From: Saprospira grandis | Lineage (GTDB): Bacteria > Bacteroidota > Bacteroidia > Chitinophagales > Saprospiraceae | Assembly: GCF_027594745.1 (NCBI RefSeq) | Contig: NZ_CP110854.1 | Span: 186,001 to 250,000, forward strand | DNA: 64,000 bases | Reading direction: 5' to 3' | Part shown: piece by piece, positions 1-8,314 of the stretch | Numbering within the stretch: position 1 is the first letter of the stretch | How the letters are laid out: each line of letters starts with the position of its first letter | Program-made: the position numbers and the translations under genes | Notes under the pieces: generated by a model | Told to the model about the DNA's origin: nothing | The model's database searches: none | The model's input: only the letters and a program-made list of their open reading frames with translations

Positions 1-694
1 ATAATTTAGCATTCATTAGATATATGGTAATCAATGGATTTAACTGATCGGCTTTTACTAATAGACTATTTGCTTTTGGGCTACGTCCTTTTTCTTTTTT
101 AAACAAATAGAGGGCATGATTAAACAAGAATCCTGCTTCTACCTCTTGTCCTTCATACATCTGCAACAACTCCTCGAAAGCCTCATCCTCTTCAAACTCC
201 AACAGGAGGACTCCGTAAAAAACTTTTAGATTTAAATGATCTTTGGGGTCAAGTTCCAATATTGTTTGATATTCTGACATCGCTGCATCAATATAGTCAC
301 TCTTTAGTAAATCCTCTGCATATTCGGCCTTTATCCTTAAATAAGAACGGGCATGTTCGTTCTCCCAAAAGTCTTGACCTCTAACCACTAAAGACTCTTT
401 AAGGACTCTTTCGTATCTAGTGCTGCCTAGCTTATTCCAAAAATAAACTTCTATTTCCTCCTGCCCCTCATATTCTCCAAGCTTCGCATAAACCTTTGGA
501 TTATTTGGATCTAAATGCAAAGCTTTTTGTAGCAGGATCAAGCCCTCTTCCGTTACAGCATCTCCAAGCTGATCTACTATTGCTTCGGCCTCATGTATAT
601 CTTCTAGACTATCGGCAAATGTCTTCTCTGGATTAAAAAAACTGCCATTAAGTAGTGCCTCTCTAATTTGGACGATATCCTTATATATTTTCAT
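1..694 (-). CDS. TPR-like repeat protein, C-terminus cut by window edge
   Basis: The frame is open from an ATG at 694 to the left edge (231 codons visible, no stop), so the C-terminus lies outside the window. There is no signal peptide, so it is probably cytoplasmic. Helical repeats of tetratricopeptide type can be read around residues 52-68 (ALHLDPNNPKVY), 138-152 (YQTILELDPKD) and 208-223, each with the L-D/N-P turn that ends a TPR helix pair. Such proteins are protein-interaction scaffolds; no enzymatic domain is visible. It is transcribed away from the gene at 1190 with a short gap of 37 bases. The partner and function cannot be inferred. Confidence 0.6.
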   Translation of the reverse strand, partial: MKIYKDIVQIREALLNGSFFNPEKTFADSLEDIHEAEAIVDQLGDAVTEEGLILLQKALHLDPNNPKVYAKLGEYEGQEEIEVYFWNKLGSTRYERVLKESLVVRGQDFWENEHARSYLRIKAEYAEDLLKSDYIDAAMSEYQTILELDPKDHLNLKVFYGVLLLEFEEDEAFEELLQMYEGQEVEAGFLFNHALYLFKKEKGRSPKANSLLVKADQLNPLITIYLMNAKL

Positions 695-731
695 ATTTTT
701 TTGCAAACCTACTATAATTTTCGGTAAAAGC

Positions 732-1190
732 TTAGGCTGCCTGTCCCAAAATTATGGGATGCGCTTTTTGGGTTTGCATCAGCTCCCATCCTTGCAAAAG
801 CAACTGATAATAAAGGGCAATAAAGCGGTTGAGTAACCTTAAAGGCGCTTGCAACAAAGATAAATTTGAAGAACTGCTCTGCGGGTTCTCCTTTTTTGCT
901 GCTTTCTTCGGCAAATCTTTTTGCGATTGCCCTGCCAATAAGCCCAAGCTAATGAGTTGCTCATAAATTTGCGCCAGCTCTTGCAGCTCCGCATAAATTT
1001 GCTCGGGCTGGCCCAACGCCCGAAAAATAAGAAGGAACTCCCCAAACAAAAATTTTCTGCGGCCAATAAATTCATCCAAGCCCGCCGCCCTTAGGCGTTT
1101 GCGCAAGGTGGGATAAGAAATGCCGTAAAATACCTTGAGCATTTTTTTGCTCAGTTTATAATCTTGAAGTTTTTGCTGGAGATTGATCAT
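732..1190 (-). CDS. small HTH-like protein of unknown function
   Basis: A 152-residue protein that I do not recognise. The N-terminal 40 residues (KMLKVFYGISYPTLRKRLRA) read like a helix-turn-helix: a short helix, a turn at GIS, then a basic recognition-like helix. Residues 60-85 are helical, about 90-110 is a Ser/Lys/Gln-rich linker, and the C-terminus is again helical. There is no signal peptide. It lies 119 bases beyond the cmr6 stop and is separated from it by a terminator, so it is probably not part of the CRISPR operon. A DNA-binding role is an inference from the N-terminal pattern only. Confidence 0.55.
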   Translation of the reverse strand: MINLQQKLQDYKLSKKMLKVFYGISYPTLRKRLRAAGLDEFIGRRKFLFGEFLLIFRALGQPEQIYAELQELAQIYEQLISLGLLAGQSQKDLPKKAAKKENPQSSSSNLSLLQAPLRLLNRFIALYYQLLLQGWELMQTQKAHPIILGQAA

Positions 1191-1252
1191 GGGGCCGTAT
1201 TTTTTTGTTGTTTCTAAAGTTAAGTTTATTTTTTGGGGATTGCAAGCGTAAG

Positions 1253-1294
1253 CAAAAAAAAACGGCAGAAAAATCTCGATGATTTTTCTGCCGT
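1253..1294 (-). terminator. rho-independent terminator of the cmr operon
   Basis: A perfect 14-bp stem (1262-1275 with 1281-1294) with a 5-base loop is followed on the minus strand by a run of nine T. It begins 16 bases past the cmr6 stop codon, so it ends the CRISPR operon. Confidence 0.85.
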
Positions 1295-1309
1295 GGTATT
1301 TGAAAGGGG

Positions 1310-2137
1310 TTATTTGAAAAAGCCGTAGCCTACTGCGGTTTTGGCGCCTAGGCCGTGGTTTTGGAGGGCTTGGGTGAGTTTAGTTTTTATTTCTTCTAAA
1401 TCTTCTTTAGAACCCTCTTTTAAAGCAAAAGCAAACTGAAATTTTGCATCTTTTAGACTCATAAAAAATACGGGAACAGGGCTTTGCCAATCTGCTGGTG
1501 GAGTTTTACCATCACTATACCATTTAGGATAATGACTGTTAATTATATCTGGAGCTAGTTTAACTTTGTAAGGAAAAGCATCGAAAAAAGTAATTTTTCC
1601 CTTAGCAGCATTTTTTGTCTCTTCGTCAGAAAATCCCAACCAACTACTCACTAAAGATTCATTTCCTTCATCTTCCAAATAGCGTCTAAAAACTGCTTTT
1701 ATGGCTGTTGCAGGAATATAAGGTACTGCATAAGTATGGTGCAGACAAATTCCTGTTTCATAAACAGAAGATATTCCCAGACCAATAGCCATGCTCCCAT
1801 CTACCTCTAAATCAAAACAAGTACTAGAATTAGGAAATAATCCCTCTACTACGTCTTTTTGATCTTTTACAAGGCCTTCTAGCTTAGCAGAAGGGAAAAA
1901 AGCATTCTGATCTGTATTGGACCTCATAGTATGTCCACAAAGGGTTTTTATTTTTTTGGGTTTTTTATTTTTTCTGGTTTTATCCTCTTCCTCTTCCCAA
2001 AAAAATTGAAAGTCATCCTCTTTGTCCCAATGTGGATAGTGATAATACAGTATAGAAAAATTTAATTCAGTCACCTTATCTTCCAGCCCATTTTGGGCTA
2101 TTGGCAAACGCCGGTCTTTAAAGAATGAAATACTCAT
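1310..2137 (-). CDS. cmr6: type III-B CRISPR RAMP protein Cmr6
   Basis: A 275-residue RAMP-superfamily (Cas7-like) subunit that caps the 3' end of the crRNA in the type III-B Cmr complex. The C-terminal glycine-rich loop GLGAKTAVGYG (about residues 262-272) and the middle segment AVPYIPATAIKAVFRRYL are hallmarks of the family. The stretch GKITFFDAFP is the usual Cmr6 beta strand with an acidic pair. It is the last gene of the operon, 12 bases after cmr5 and directly before a terminator. Length is normal for the family. The protein acts in the cytoplasm and has no catalytic role of its own. Confidence 0.93.
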   Translation of the reverse strand: MSISFFKDRRLPIAQNGLEDKVTELNFSILYYHYPHWDKEDDFQFFWEEEEDKTRKNKKPKKIKTLCGHTMRSNTDQNAFFPSAKLEGLVKDQKDVVEGLFPNSSTCFDLEVDGSMAIGLGISSVYETGICLHHTYAVPYIPATAIKAVFRRYLEDEGNESLVSSWLGFSDEETKNAAKGKITFFDAFPYKVKLAPDIINSHYPKWYSDGKTPPADWQSPVPVFFMSLKDAKFQFAFALKEGSKEDLEEIKTKLTQALQNHGLGAKTAVGYGFFK

Positions 2138-2149
2138 AAGTCATTTATT

Positions 2150-2578
2150 TTAAGCGTCTTCAGGTAAAAGATTCTTCAACCAAGCCAGTAATTTCAAGGC
2201 TTCTCTTTGTGCTTGACGATATTCAGCATTATCCATTTCGATTAAAACGTTTATTACCTTTTTTTGCCATACAGGACCAATAAAGTGTATAAGGGTAAAT
2301 TTGTTTTTTAGAATTTCACTCTCAGTCTTCCAAAAGTTTGCTACATCCTTAAACAAATTCCCCCAAGCAGGAGCATCTCCAGAAGGACTACTAGCAGTAG
2401 AAGACTTTTTAGACTTCTGTGCAGCAAAAGCCATAGCTGCACGTAAACCAGAATTATGTATCATCATAGAAAACGACTTAACATAGCTGGCATATTTTCC
2501 TTCTCTACCCTCTACGTTTTTTACACATTCTAAGGCATAAGCAGCCAATTTCTGATCTGTATTTCGCATTATTAACAT
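2150..2578 (-). CDS. cmr5: type III-B CRISPR small subunit Cmr5
   Basis: A 142-residue, mainly alpha-helical protein in the cmr5 position between cmr4 and cmr6. Readable features are YALECVKNV near the N-terminus, YASYVKSFSMMIHNSGLRAAMAF (about residues 30-52, conserved in Cmr5 as the SxxxxNGLxxTLAF-like helix) and the C-terminal helix ALKLLAWLKNL. Cmr5 subunits line the inner face of the Cmr filament and help hold the target RNA. An alternative start at Met4 (2569) is possible. The call rests on that helix, on size and on operon position, since this is the least conserved Cmr subunit. Confidence 0.88.
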   Translation of the reverse strand: MLIMRNTDQKLAAYALECVKNVEGREGKYASYVKSFSMMIHNSGLRAAMAFAAQKSKKSSTASSPSGDAPAWGNLFKDVANFWKTESEILKNKFTLIHFIGPVWQKKVINVLIEMDNAEYRQAQREALKLLAWLKNLLPEDA

Positions 2579-2590
2579 AGTTCTTTTTAT

Positions 2591-3457
2591 TTATTGTGCT
2601 GAGTAAATAGTTGCTTTGACAATTCCCTTCCCTAAGCTAGCATCTCCGCCAATCTGAAAATATTTCAGAGGAGCATCATCTTCTAAAAAGAACTTCTCAA
2701 ACGCATTCATAATATGAACTGCCGAACTTTCTTTATCTTTAAAATCTTTTCGAGCAAAACACATATTGTATAAAATACTTTCTGCAGGCAAAAACTCTTC
2801 ATTAAAGAGGTTTTCAGCTGTTCCTTTCTCAGATATTTTATTACGAGTAATTACTTCTGTATGTAGTTCTACAATATCTTTGAACTCATCATCTGGTACA
2901 ATCAATAGCTTTTGAGCTAAATTTTTGATAGACAAAATAGTTCCTAGCTTTTGAGCAAAAGCAGTAACCTCTGTTCGTTTTTCTGCCGTATAGCTATAGT
3001 CTTCCAAAACTAGATTAGTATTTTTTACAAAAAGCTCACAATCATCCCCACAGTAAACCTTTTGTTTATCCTCAAAACGAGGAAAAGCTATATTAGTGCT
3101 AGTTCCACCACAAAGTTCAAAAGCATCTTTAAAGCTCTCTAAAACAGCAGGGCAAGTTACCCATGCAAAGGTTCCCCTTAGTGATTTCACAGGAAAAAAT
3201 AGTAGTCGAACATCAGATAATGCCAGTGCTGCAGCATGGTCTCCACTATTTTTAGAGCCCATTATCTTATCTACTTTTTCACCTACACTTTCTAGACGCT
3301 CACGCATAGCTCCCTTCAAAGAAGAAGCCTCCACTTTTGGATACCCCGTATGCTTCTCTCGCTGAATGGGTAAATCAATATAGCCTAAATCATTTCCTGA
3401 TCCCGCATGTACAGGGCTTTTGGCCTGTAGGAATAAAATTTTATTTTCTGTAAACAT
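2591..3457 (-). CDS. cmr4: type III-B CRISPR backbone nuclease Cmr4 (Cas7)
   Basis: A 288-residue Cas7-like RAMP protein that forms the repeating backbone on the crRNA and cuts bound target RNA every six nucleotides. The N-terminus shows SPVHAGSG (14-21) and then YIDLPIQRE (26-34). Asp28 matches the catalytic aspartate of Cmr4, so target-RNA cleavage should be retained. KVEASSLKGAMRE (41-53) is the RAMP helix typical of the family. It sits 12 bases after the CARF nuclease gene and 12 bases before cmr5, in a tightly packed operon. Length is normal. Confidence 0.95.
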   Translation of the reverse strand: MFTENKILFLQAKSPVHAGSGNDLGYIDLPIQREKHTGYPKVEASSLKGAMRERLESVGEKVDKIMGSKNSGDHAAALALSDVRLLFFPVKSLRGTFAWVTCPAVLESFKDAFELCGGTSTNIAFPRFEDKQKVYCGDDCELFVKNTNLVLEDYSYTAEKRTEVTAFAQKLGTILSIKNLAQKLLIVPDDEFKDIVELHTEVITRNKISEKGTAENLFNEEFLPAESILYNMCFARKDFKDKESSAVHIMNAFEKFFLEDDAPLKYFQIGGDASLGKGIVKATIYSAQ

Positions 3458-3469
3458 AGTGTTATTGTT

Positions 3470-5305
3470 TTATTTTAGATTTTTCACAAAACTTTCTTGT
3501 ATTAACTTCCACTGAATCCCTTTTCCTGGATTTAGAAGAGCCTCAGCCCATTTAAGTTTTCCATCACTACCCTTTTCCACTTTAGAAACACACATCCAAA
3601 TATCAATAGATAAAGAAATATTTAATCTTTCCAACTCTTTTTGAATTTGTTCATCAGTACTCAAATACTCGACAATCTCCTTTGCTTTTTCATCAACTCC
3701 TTTTTTCACAAATGGAAAACTATATAAAGTAAATTCTTTAAACTTAAAGTCTAAAAAAACAATCCTAAAACCCAAAGAACTTACTCTACCCCATTTTTTA
3801 TCATTAACAGGTAAATTAAAGCTCGCAGTCTTCAATTTTTCCTCCCAAAGCCCTATCTGTGTTAAAATCCTCGCTTTATACTGTGACTTTGTCTTATTAA
3901 GATTCTTTTTAGACAGAGCATTTTGAAAGGCCTGAATAGTTTTTATTTCTGAGAGACACCACTCAGCCTCCTCATTACCCGTACACCTAATCAGCTCCAA
4001 ATCTACATCGTTTACAGATCTACAAACATTCTTTTCAGTAGTAGATAAGGCTTCTTTATCCTTATCACTGTAAAGACTTAATATATCTTTTTCTTTATCC
4101 CATAAAAAATTGTACCCTTCAAAAAATGGAGTTGGATTTAGTATCGTGTACTGATGTTCTTTATCAGGTTTAGTTTTTTTATTAAAATAAGCCCCTATCA
4201 AATGTTCTGCAATTTTTCCTAAAATATCTGCTTTATAAAATCCTTTATCATTGCTTAAATACTTTTTCAAGTATTTGCCTAAATAAGTGAGTTGATATTC
4301 ACCATCTACTGCTCTAACAATAAATCTTGTTTTTAATTTTTCAGATGACCTAACCCTCATCTCCTTCAAACTTATAACTTCCTTTGTTTTTTTCTCTTCT
4401 TCAGTACATTCTTTTATTTGGTCCTCTTCTTTTAACTGTATAGCTTTCGTTAATGCATTAAATTCTTTAATGAAATGAGAGTACTCCATAATCAAATCCC
4501 AATCATAATCAATCGGAAACTGCTCTAGGGTAAAGAGTTCGTCACTTTCCTCATAGATATACTTAATGGGAACAGATAAAATCTGTGCAAAAACAGTCAT
4601 TACTGGAATCATTGCTTTATAGCCCCCAGAAATATTTAGGACTAGCTGGTCTTTTTTGGATGAAGCTTGCTCACTCAAAATGCCAACAACTTCTAGCAAG
4701 TTATAAAGCCCTTTTTCTTGAAATTCTTTTAGGTTTTTCACCTGTAAACCAGCCACAGCAAAAGCTTGATCATCTACCTCAGACTGATAGTCAACTGACA
4801 GGTAGTTTCTTATTTCCTTTATTCCATCAGTAGTTTTTGGATTTTCTTCCAACAACTTACAACCAACTACTTCTATCTCTACTTCTTTAGCCGCTGCACC
4901 TTCTTTATAAATGCCTGAACTAAAAAAATGGGCTACAATACGAGCCGCAGAACAACCTTCTGCGGTATCTGTTGCAACAAAGTACAACTTTACTTTAGCC
5001 CCCTTTTCAAGCTTAGCCTCTTCAATGATTTTGATGATAGACTGAATTTCTGCGGATGCTTCGACATTGACATCAGTCTCACTAGCTTTAAGCCAGTAGT
5101 CCTTTTTTTTTCTATACTTTTTTAGCCAATTCTCAAAGACACCTTCTGGTGGCCAATACTCTATGTCTTCTTCCTCTGACTCTCGGTTAGATTTTATTTT
5201 GTCACGTAAATCATCCAACTTCAAATCATCAATTGGCTTCGTGTTTTTATCCGATATAAAATTAGAGTATATAGAAGTTCCTACCGTGCTAATTATATGC
5301 AACAT
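3470..5305 (-). CDS. CARF-domain effector with C-terminal PD-(D/E)XK-like nuclease
   Basis: A 611-residue protein counted from ATG 5305; an in-frame TTG at 5311 is an alternative start. Residues 1 to about 268 form a CARF sensor of the APE2256 type: ISTVGTSIYSNF at the N-terminus, ATDTAEGCSAAR near 111-122 and NISGGYKAMIP near 224-234. These loops bind cyclic oligoadenylate in related proteins. Residues 315-350 (ending YQLTYLGKYLKKYL) look like a winged helix. The C-terminal third fits a PD-(D/E)XK fold: a helix with Glu367 (GKIAEHLIG), Asp435 in NDVDLEL, then Glu453 and Lys455 in SEIKT. No HEPN RxxxxH motif is seen, so it is not Csm6/Csx1. Related architectures are Card1/Can2 (CARF plus PD-(D/E)XK, about 370 residues), but this one is much longer. 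It starts 6 bases after cmr3 and lies inside the operon, so it is very probably the second-messenger-activated effector of this Cmr system. Confidence 0.85.
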   Translation of the reverse strand: MLHIISTVGTSIYSNFISDKNTKPIDDLKLDDLRDKIKSNRESEEEDIEYWPPEGVFENWLKKYRKKKDYWLKASETDVNVEASAEIQSIIKIIEEAKLEKGAKVKLYFVATDTAEGCSAARIVAHFFSSGIYKEGAAAKEVEIEVVGCKLLEENPKTTDGIKEIRNYLSVDYQSEVDDQAFAVAGLQVKNLKEFQEKGLYNLLEVVGILSEQASSKKDQLVLNISGGYKAMIPVMTVFAQILSVPIKYIYEESDELFTLEQFPIDYDWDLIMEYSHFIKEFNALTKAIQLKEEDQIKECTEEEKKTKEVISLKEMRVRSSEKLKTRFIVRAVDGEYQLTYLGKYLKKYLSNDKGFYKADILGKIAEHLIGAYFNKKTKPDKEHQYTILNPTPFFEGYNFLWDKEKDILSLYSDKDKEALSTTEKNVCRSVNDVDLELIRCTGNEEAEWCLSEIKTIQAFQNALSKKNLNKTKSQYKARILTQIGLWEEKLKTASFNLPVNDKKWGRVSSLGFRIVFLDFKFKEFTLYSFPFVKKGVDEKAKEIVEYLSTDEQIQKELERLNISLSIDIWMCVSKVEKGSDGKLKWAEALLNPGKGIQWKLIQESFVKNLK

Positions 5306-5311
5306 ATCCAA

Positions 5312-6430
5312 TTACTTTTTCGCTAGCTTAAACAAACCGTAGCCCTGCTTTCGGTCAGCTTCAACTTTGCATAATGAAAATTTTCCGTTAAAAAAACTGT
5401 TAATTTGAGCTTCTGAACTTGCTCTATAATAATAGACTGAACCTGCGGGAACTGCTTTTCTAAGTGGTTTGGGACATTTTTTTGCTAAGTCAAATCCACC
5501 TATAGCTACAGGGCTACCAACAACTGCTGTAATTAGCTCAAAACCTGCATCTGCTAATTCTTGAGAAAACCAACCTTTTTCAAAAAAAGTAGGACTAGTT
5601 AATACTAACTTAAATACCGTGTCTAGCTTAATGGGCTTATTTTTTAGCTCAATTTCCTTTACCGCTAGTTTAGCCAATTTACCTTCGCCCCCTAACCGAA
5701 TAAAACTTTTGTTTAAAACTGATAAGTCTGCAAGAGAACGAACCTTTACATTAAAACTCAGATCTTTTTTCATTCGTTTAAAACCAACTCTGTATAAGGC
5801 TCTATCATTGTCTGTTAAAAGCGTTCTTGCACTTTGATTTCCAATTTTAGGCTCCTCTACAAAAAGCTGATCTAATGTATATGCCTTTCTAACAGCATTA
5901 TTAAAAACATCTGGCCCTTTCAAGTATTTATCATATACATTTTCTGCTAAAAGTCCTAGGGACAACAACTCAACTTTAGTATCTTTTTTTGTTAACACAT
6001 CTATTTGCCCTAACCCCTTAGATAGAATTTGTTGTGATCCATCTCCCTCTTCTTCTCCTTCTAAATTCAACAAACATACTTCTGCATATTGTACCCCCCT
6101 CTTTTTATCCTCTTTTTCCTCCTCCTTCAGTCTATCTAATTTTTGAACTAAATCTAAAGGAAGTGGAAATAAGTCTCTAGTCTTATAGTTCAAATTAACC
6201 CCAATCACCTCAATACTCTTAGAAGGATCTTGATCTGTATCGACTAATTCTTCTTCTAAGATATGAGGATGTTGATATAAATAAGCAGAACGAATCGCTC
6301 CATATAAAACAGAAGGTGCTGGTGGAAAAAGTCCATTCCCCCAACTGTCATCTCCCATTGTAAACGGTTTGGCATCCCTAAAGAAAACGGTATCTAAAGG
6401 ATTGATTGTCACTTCAAAAATCTTATCCAT
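5312..6430 (-). CDS. cmr3: type III-B CRISPR protein Cmr3 (Cas5-like)
   Basis: A 372-residue Cas5-like RAMP protein that holds the 5' handle of the crRNA and contacts Cmr2. The N-terminus carries DTVFFRDAKPF (13-23), the family signature, followed by GNGLFPPAPSVLYGAIRSAYL (32-52). The C-terminus has GSPVAIGGFDLAKK and ends with KQGYGLFKLA, a RAMP-type glycine loop. It lies 9 bases downstream of cmr2 and ends 6 bases before the CARF gene's ATG, so translation is probably coupled. Length is normal. Confidence 0.94.
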   Translation of the reverse strand: MDKIFEVTINPLDTVFFRDAKPFTMGDDSWGNGLFPPAPSVLYGAIRSAYLYQHPHILEEELVDTDQDPSKSIEVIGVNLNYKTRDLFPLPLDLVQKLDRLKEEEKEDKKRGVQYAEVCLLNLEGEEEGDGSQQILSKGLGQIDVLTKKDTKVELLSLGLLAENVYDKYLKGPDVFNNAVRKAYTLDQLFVEEPKIGNQSARTLLTDNDRALYRVGFKRMKKDLSFNVKVRSLADLSVLNKSFIRLGGEGKLAKLAVKEIELKNKPIKLDTVFKLVLTSPTFFEKGWFSQELADAGFELITAVVGSPVAIGGFDLAKKCPKPLRKAVPAGSVYYYRASSEAQINSFFNGKFSLCKVEADRKQGYGLFKLAKK

Positions 6431-6439
6431 AGTTCTTAT

Positions 6440-8314
6440 TTATTTGCGGTTTAGTTCTCTAGAAATAAATTCAGCGATGTCAATAAACGACATGAAATTT
6501 TGAAAGCCTCCATAGGTTTTTTCATGTGTTTCCTCATGTAGTTTATAAAGTACTTTCCAGTTAGATAGCCTGTCTTCAGTCGTTTCTTCCTTTACATTTA
6601 GTTGACGCTCCCATCGCTTTTGCAAATTACGCTTAAGCACATCTTGTAATTCATTTTTTAGTTTCCCATTTGTGCCAACTAAAGACCTGAACTGTTCTGC
6701 AAGTTTTTGATTAAACCGTTTGGACAATTCTTCCGCCTTATAGATAGAAGTAAGCTCATCTAAAAATTCTATAGGCCAGTATTCTTGTCCATCATTTTCA
6801 AAAGACCAAGGCCATACCGTTTCATGAATCTCTCCTGATCGTTTTAGAACAGCAATAGCAATCGCATTTTTTCCCTCAACTGCTTTTGCTCTATGCTCCA
6901 TTCCTCTGGCCGCATTCAAAACAATTCCTAAAGGTGTTTTATAATGGCCTACTGCCAATCCCGCAGAAAAAGTGAGCTGGTATTCTTTTGTTTCCTTTTC
7001 GCCCATGCCCTCTCCTCTATTGACAATGCGGTCAAATTCTACTCTCAATCGTTTTAGCTGCGAAAAGACATAGTTCAAATTGAAAAAACCAACAAAATCG
7101 TCTCCTCCAGCATAAACAGTTCTTCCCCAAGCATTCTCATCTGTAATCTTCCTAGCTTTTTGAGCAAAATTTGCCAAGCGATTCGATAATCGCTGGTAAT
7201 CTTCTTTACTTTCTGCAGCTTGAAGCTTTTTACCCATGTCATCAGCATCAAAAAATACTACTGCATAATATTTAGCTAATTTTCTTGGATTATCCTTGTC
7301 TCCCTTAATAAGCTTAAGGAGTTCATCACGTTTTTCAATGACAAGATTGCCTTTATCTAATGCAGATAAATCCAGATCATTTTCTTCAAAATGCTTTTTG
7401 GTCCAGTTATCTTCATAGTATAAATCCCAAGCATCATAATCCTTACGGCCTTGGTTTAAATGCTCTTTTTTTAAGGGTATACCAAGCTTATACTTACAGT
7501 CTAAAAGTGCTAACTCTATCGCTTTCAATTTTGCTTCATCATTTATTACCGACTCTATAGTTGGCCGTAATGCAATTTCAGCAATAGAAGGAAATAAGGC
7601 CATACCCTTTTTTTGTGCATAAAGTCTTTTCAAAAAAGATATAGCAGATAAGCCCTCTCCCTTTTTTAGAGCTCTGTAGTTTACACACCTCTGTTCATTA
7701 GCTCCTAAAATGGTGATGTCATCATCAAAAAGATATTTGTTCTTGCGAAGTTTTTCATCATCACTCGCCTTCTCTTCCTTATCGTTTTTGCGATAAATTT
7801 TCACATTATATTCTCCGTCGATCATGCATTTGCGTCCCTGTTCTTCAAAGAAAGCAAAATCTCTAATATTTTTTCGCTCCGCTAATTGACGCTCTAAGTC
7901 ACCCAAGGCAGCAATAAATTCTTTGTCATCAGTATATTGAAGGCTACTATAATAGCAAGTAAAATAATCTTCTATCTGAGCAAACCAACTAGCAGGGAAA
8001 GATATACCTCCAGTTACATCTTTTTTTAAGTAGTCAAAAATATGCTTCTGTAATTCTTCAAAATGACTTTGCCAGTCAATAGTGGAAGCCCTACTTAATT
8101 CTGCTACAAAACGATTAGGTTTAGATTCTACTTCCTTATTTGGAAAAACAAATTCAACCTTAGGTTCTAAACTTTTAAGCTTTTCCATCGCCTGACCAAT
8201 AAGGTCAGAAAGCATTCTACTCCCAACATACAGGTCCTGAGTTTTTCTTGCCTTAGAAATAAAAGACTGCACTGGGCCAATGGTAAATATGAATAGGTGT
8301 TTAGTAGTTATCAT
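6440..8314 (-). CDS. cmr2: type III-B large subunit Cmr2/Cas10, cyclase-type, HD-less
   Basis: A 624-residue Cas10-family protein. It begins almost at once with the first Palm segment (FTIGPVQSFISKARKTQDLY, residues 10-29) and so has no N-terminal HD nuclease domain, which makes it shorter than typical Cmr2 (often 800 or more). The second Palm domain is intact: VVFFDADDMGKKL (352-364) and YAGGDDF (401-407). This GGDD motif makes cyclic oligoadenylates from ATP when target RNA is bound. TFSAGLAVGHYKTPL and the A-K-A-V-E-G-K-N-A segment that follow are standard. The classical CxxC zinc finger is not visible. It overlaps cmr1 by 14 bases. The expected output is signalling to the CARF nuclease downstream, not direct DNA cleavage. 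Confidence 0.95.
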   Translation of the reverse strand: MITTKHLFIFTIGPVQSFISKARKTQDLYVGSRMLSDLIGQAMEKLKSLEPKVEFVFPNKEVESKPNRFVAELSRASTIDWQSHFEELQKHIFDYLKKDVTGGISFPASWFAQIEDYFTCYYSSLQYTDDKEFIAALGDLERQLAERKNIRDFAFFEEQGRKCMIDGEYNVKIYRKNDKEEKASDDEKLRKNKYLFDDDITILGANEQRCVNYRALKKGEGLSAISFLKRLYAQKKGMALFPSIAEIALRPTIESVINDEAKLKAIELALLDCKYKLGIPLKKEHLNQGRKDYDAWDLYYEDNWTKKHFEENDLDLSALDKGNLVIEKRDELLKLIKGDKDNPRKLAKYYAVVFFDADDMGKKLQAAESKEDYQRLSNRLANFAQKARKITDENAWGRTVYAGGDDFVGFFNLNYVFSQLKRLRVEFDRIVNRGEGMGEKETKEYQLTFSAGLAVGHYKTPLGIVLNAARGMEHRAKAVEGKNAIAIAVLKRSGEIHETVWPWSFENDGQEYWPIEFLDELTSIYKAEELSKRFNQKLAEQFRSLVGTNGKLKNELQDVLKRNLQKRWERQLNVKEETTEDRLSNWKVLYKLHEETHEKTYGGFQNFMSFIDIAEFISRELNRK

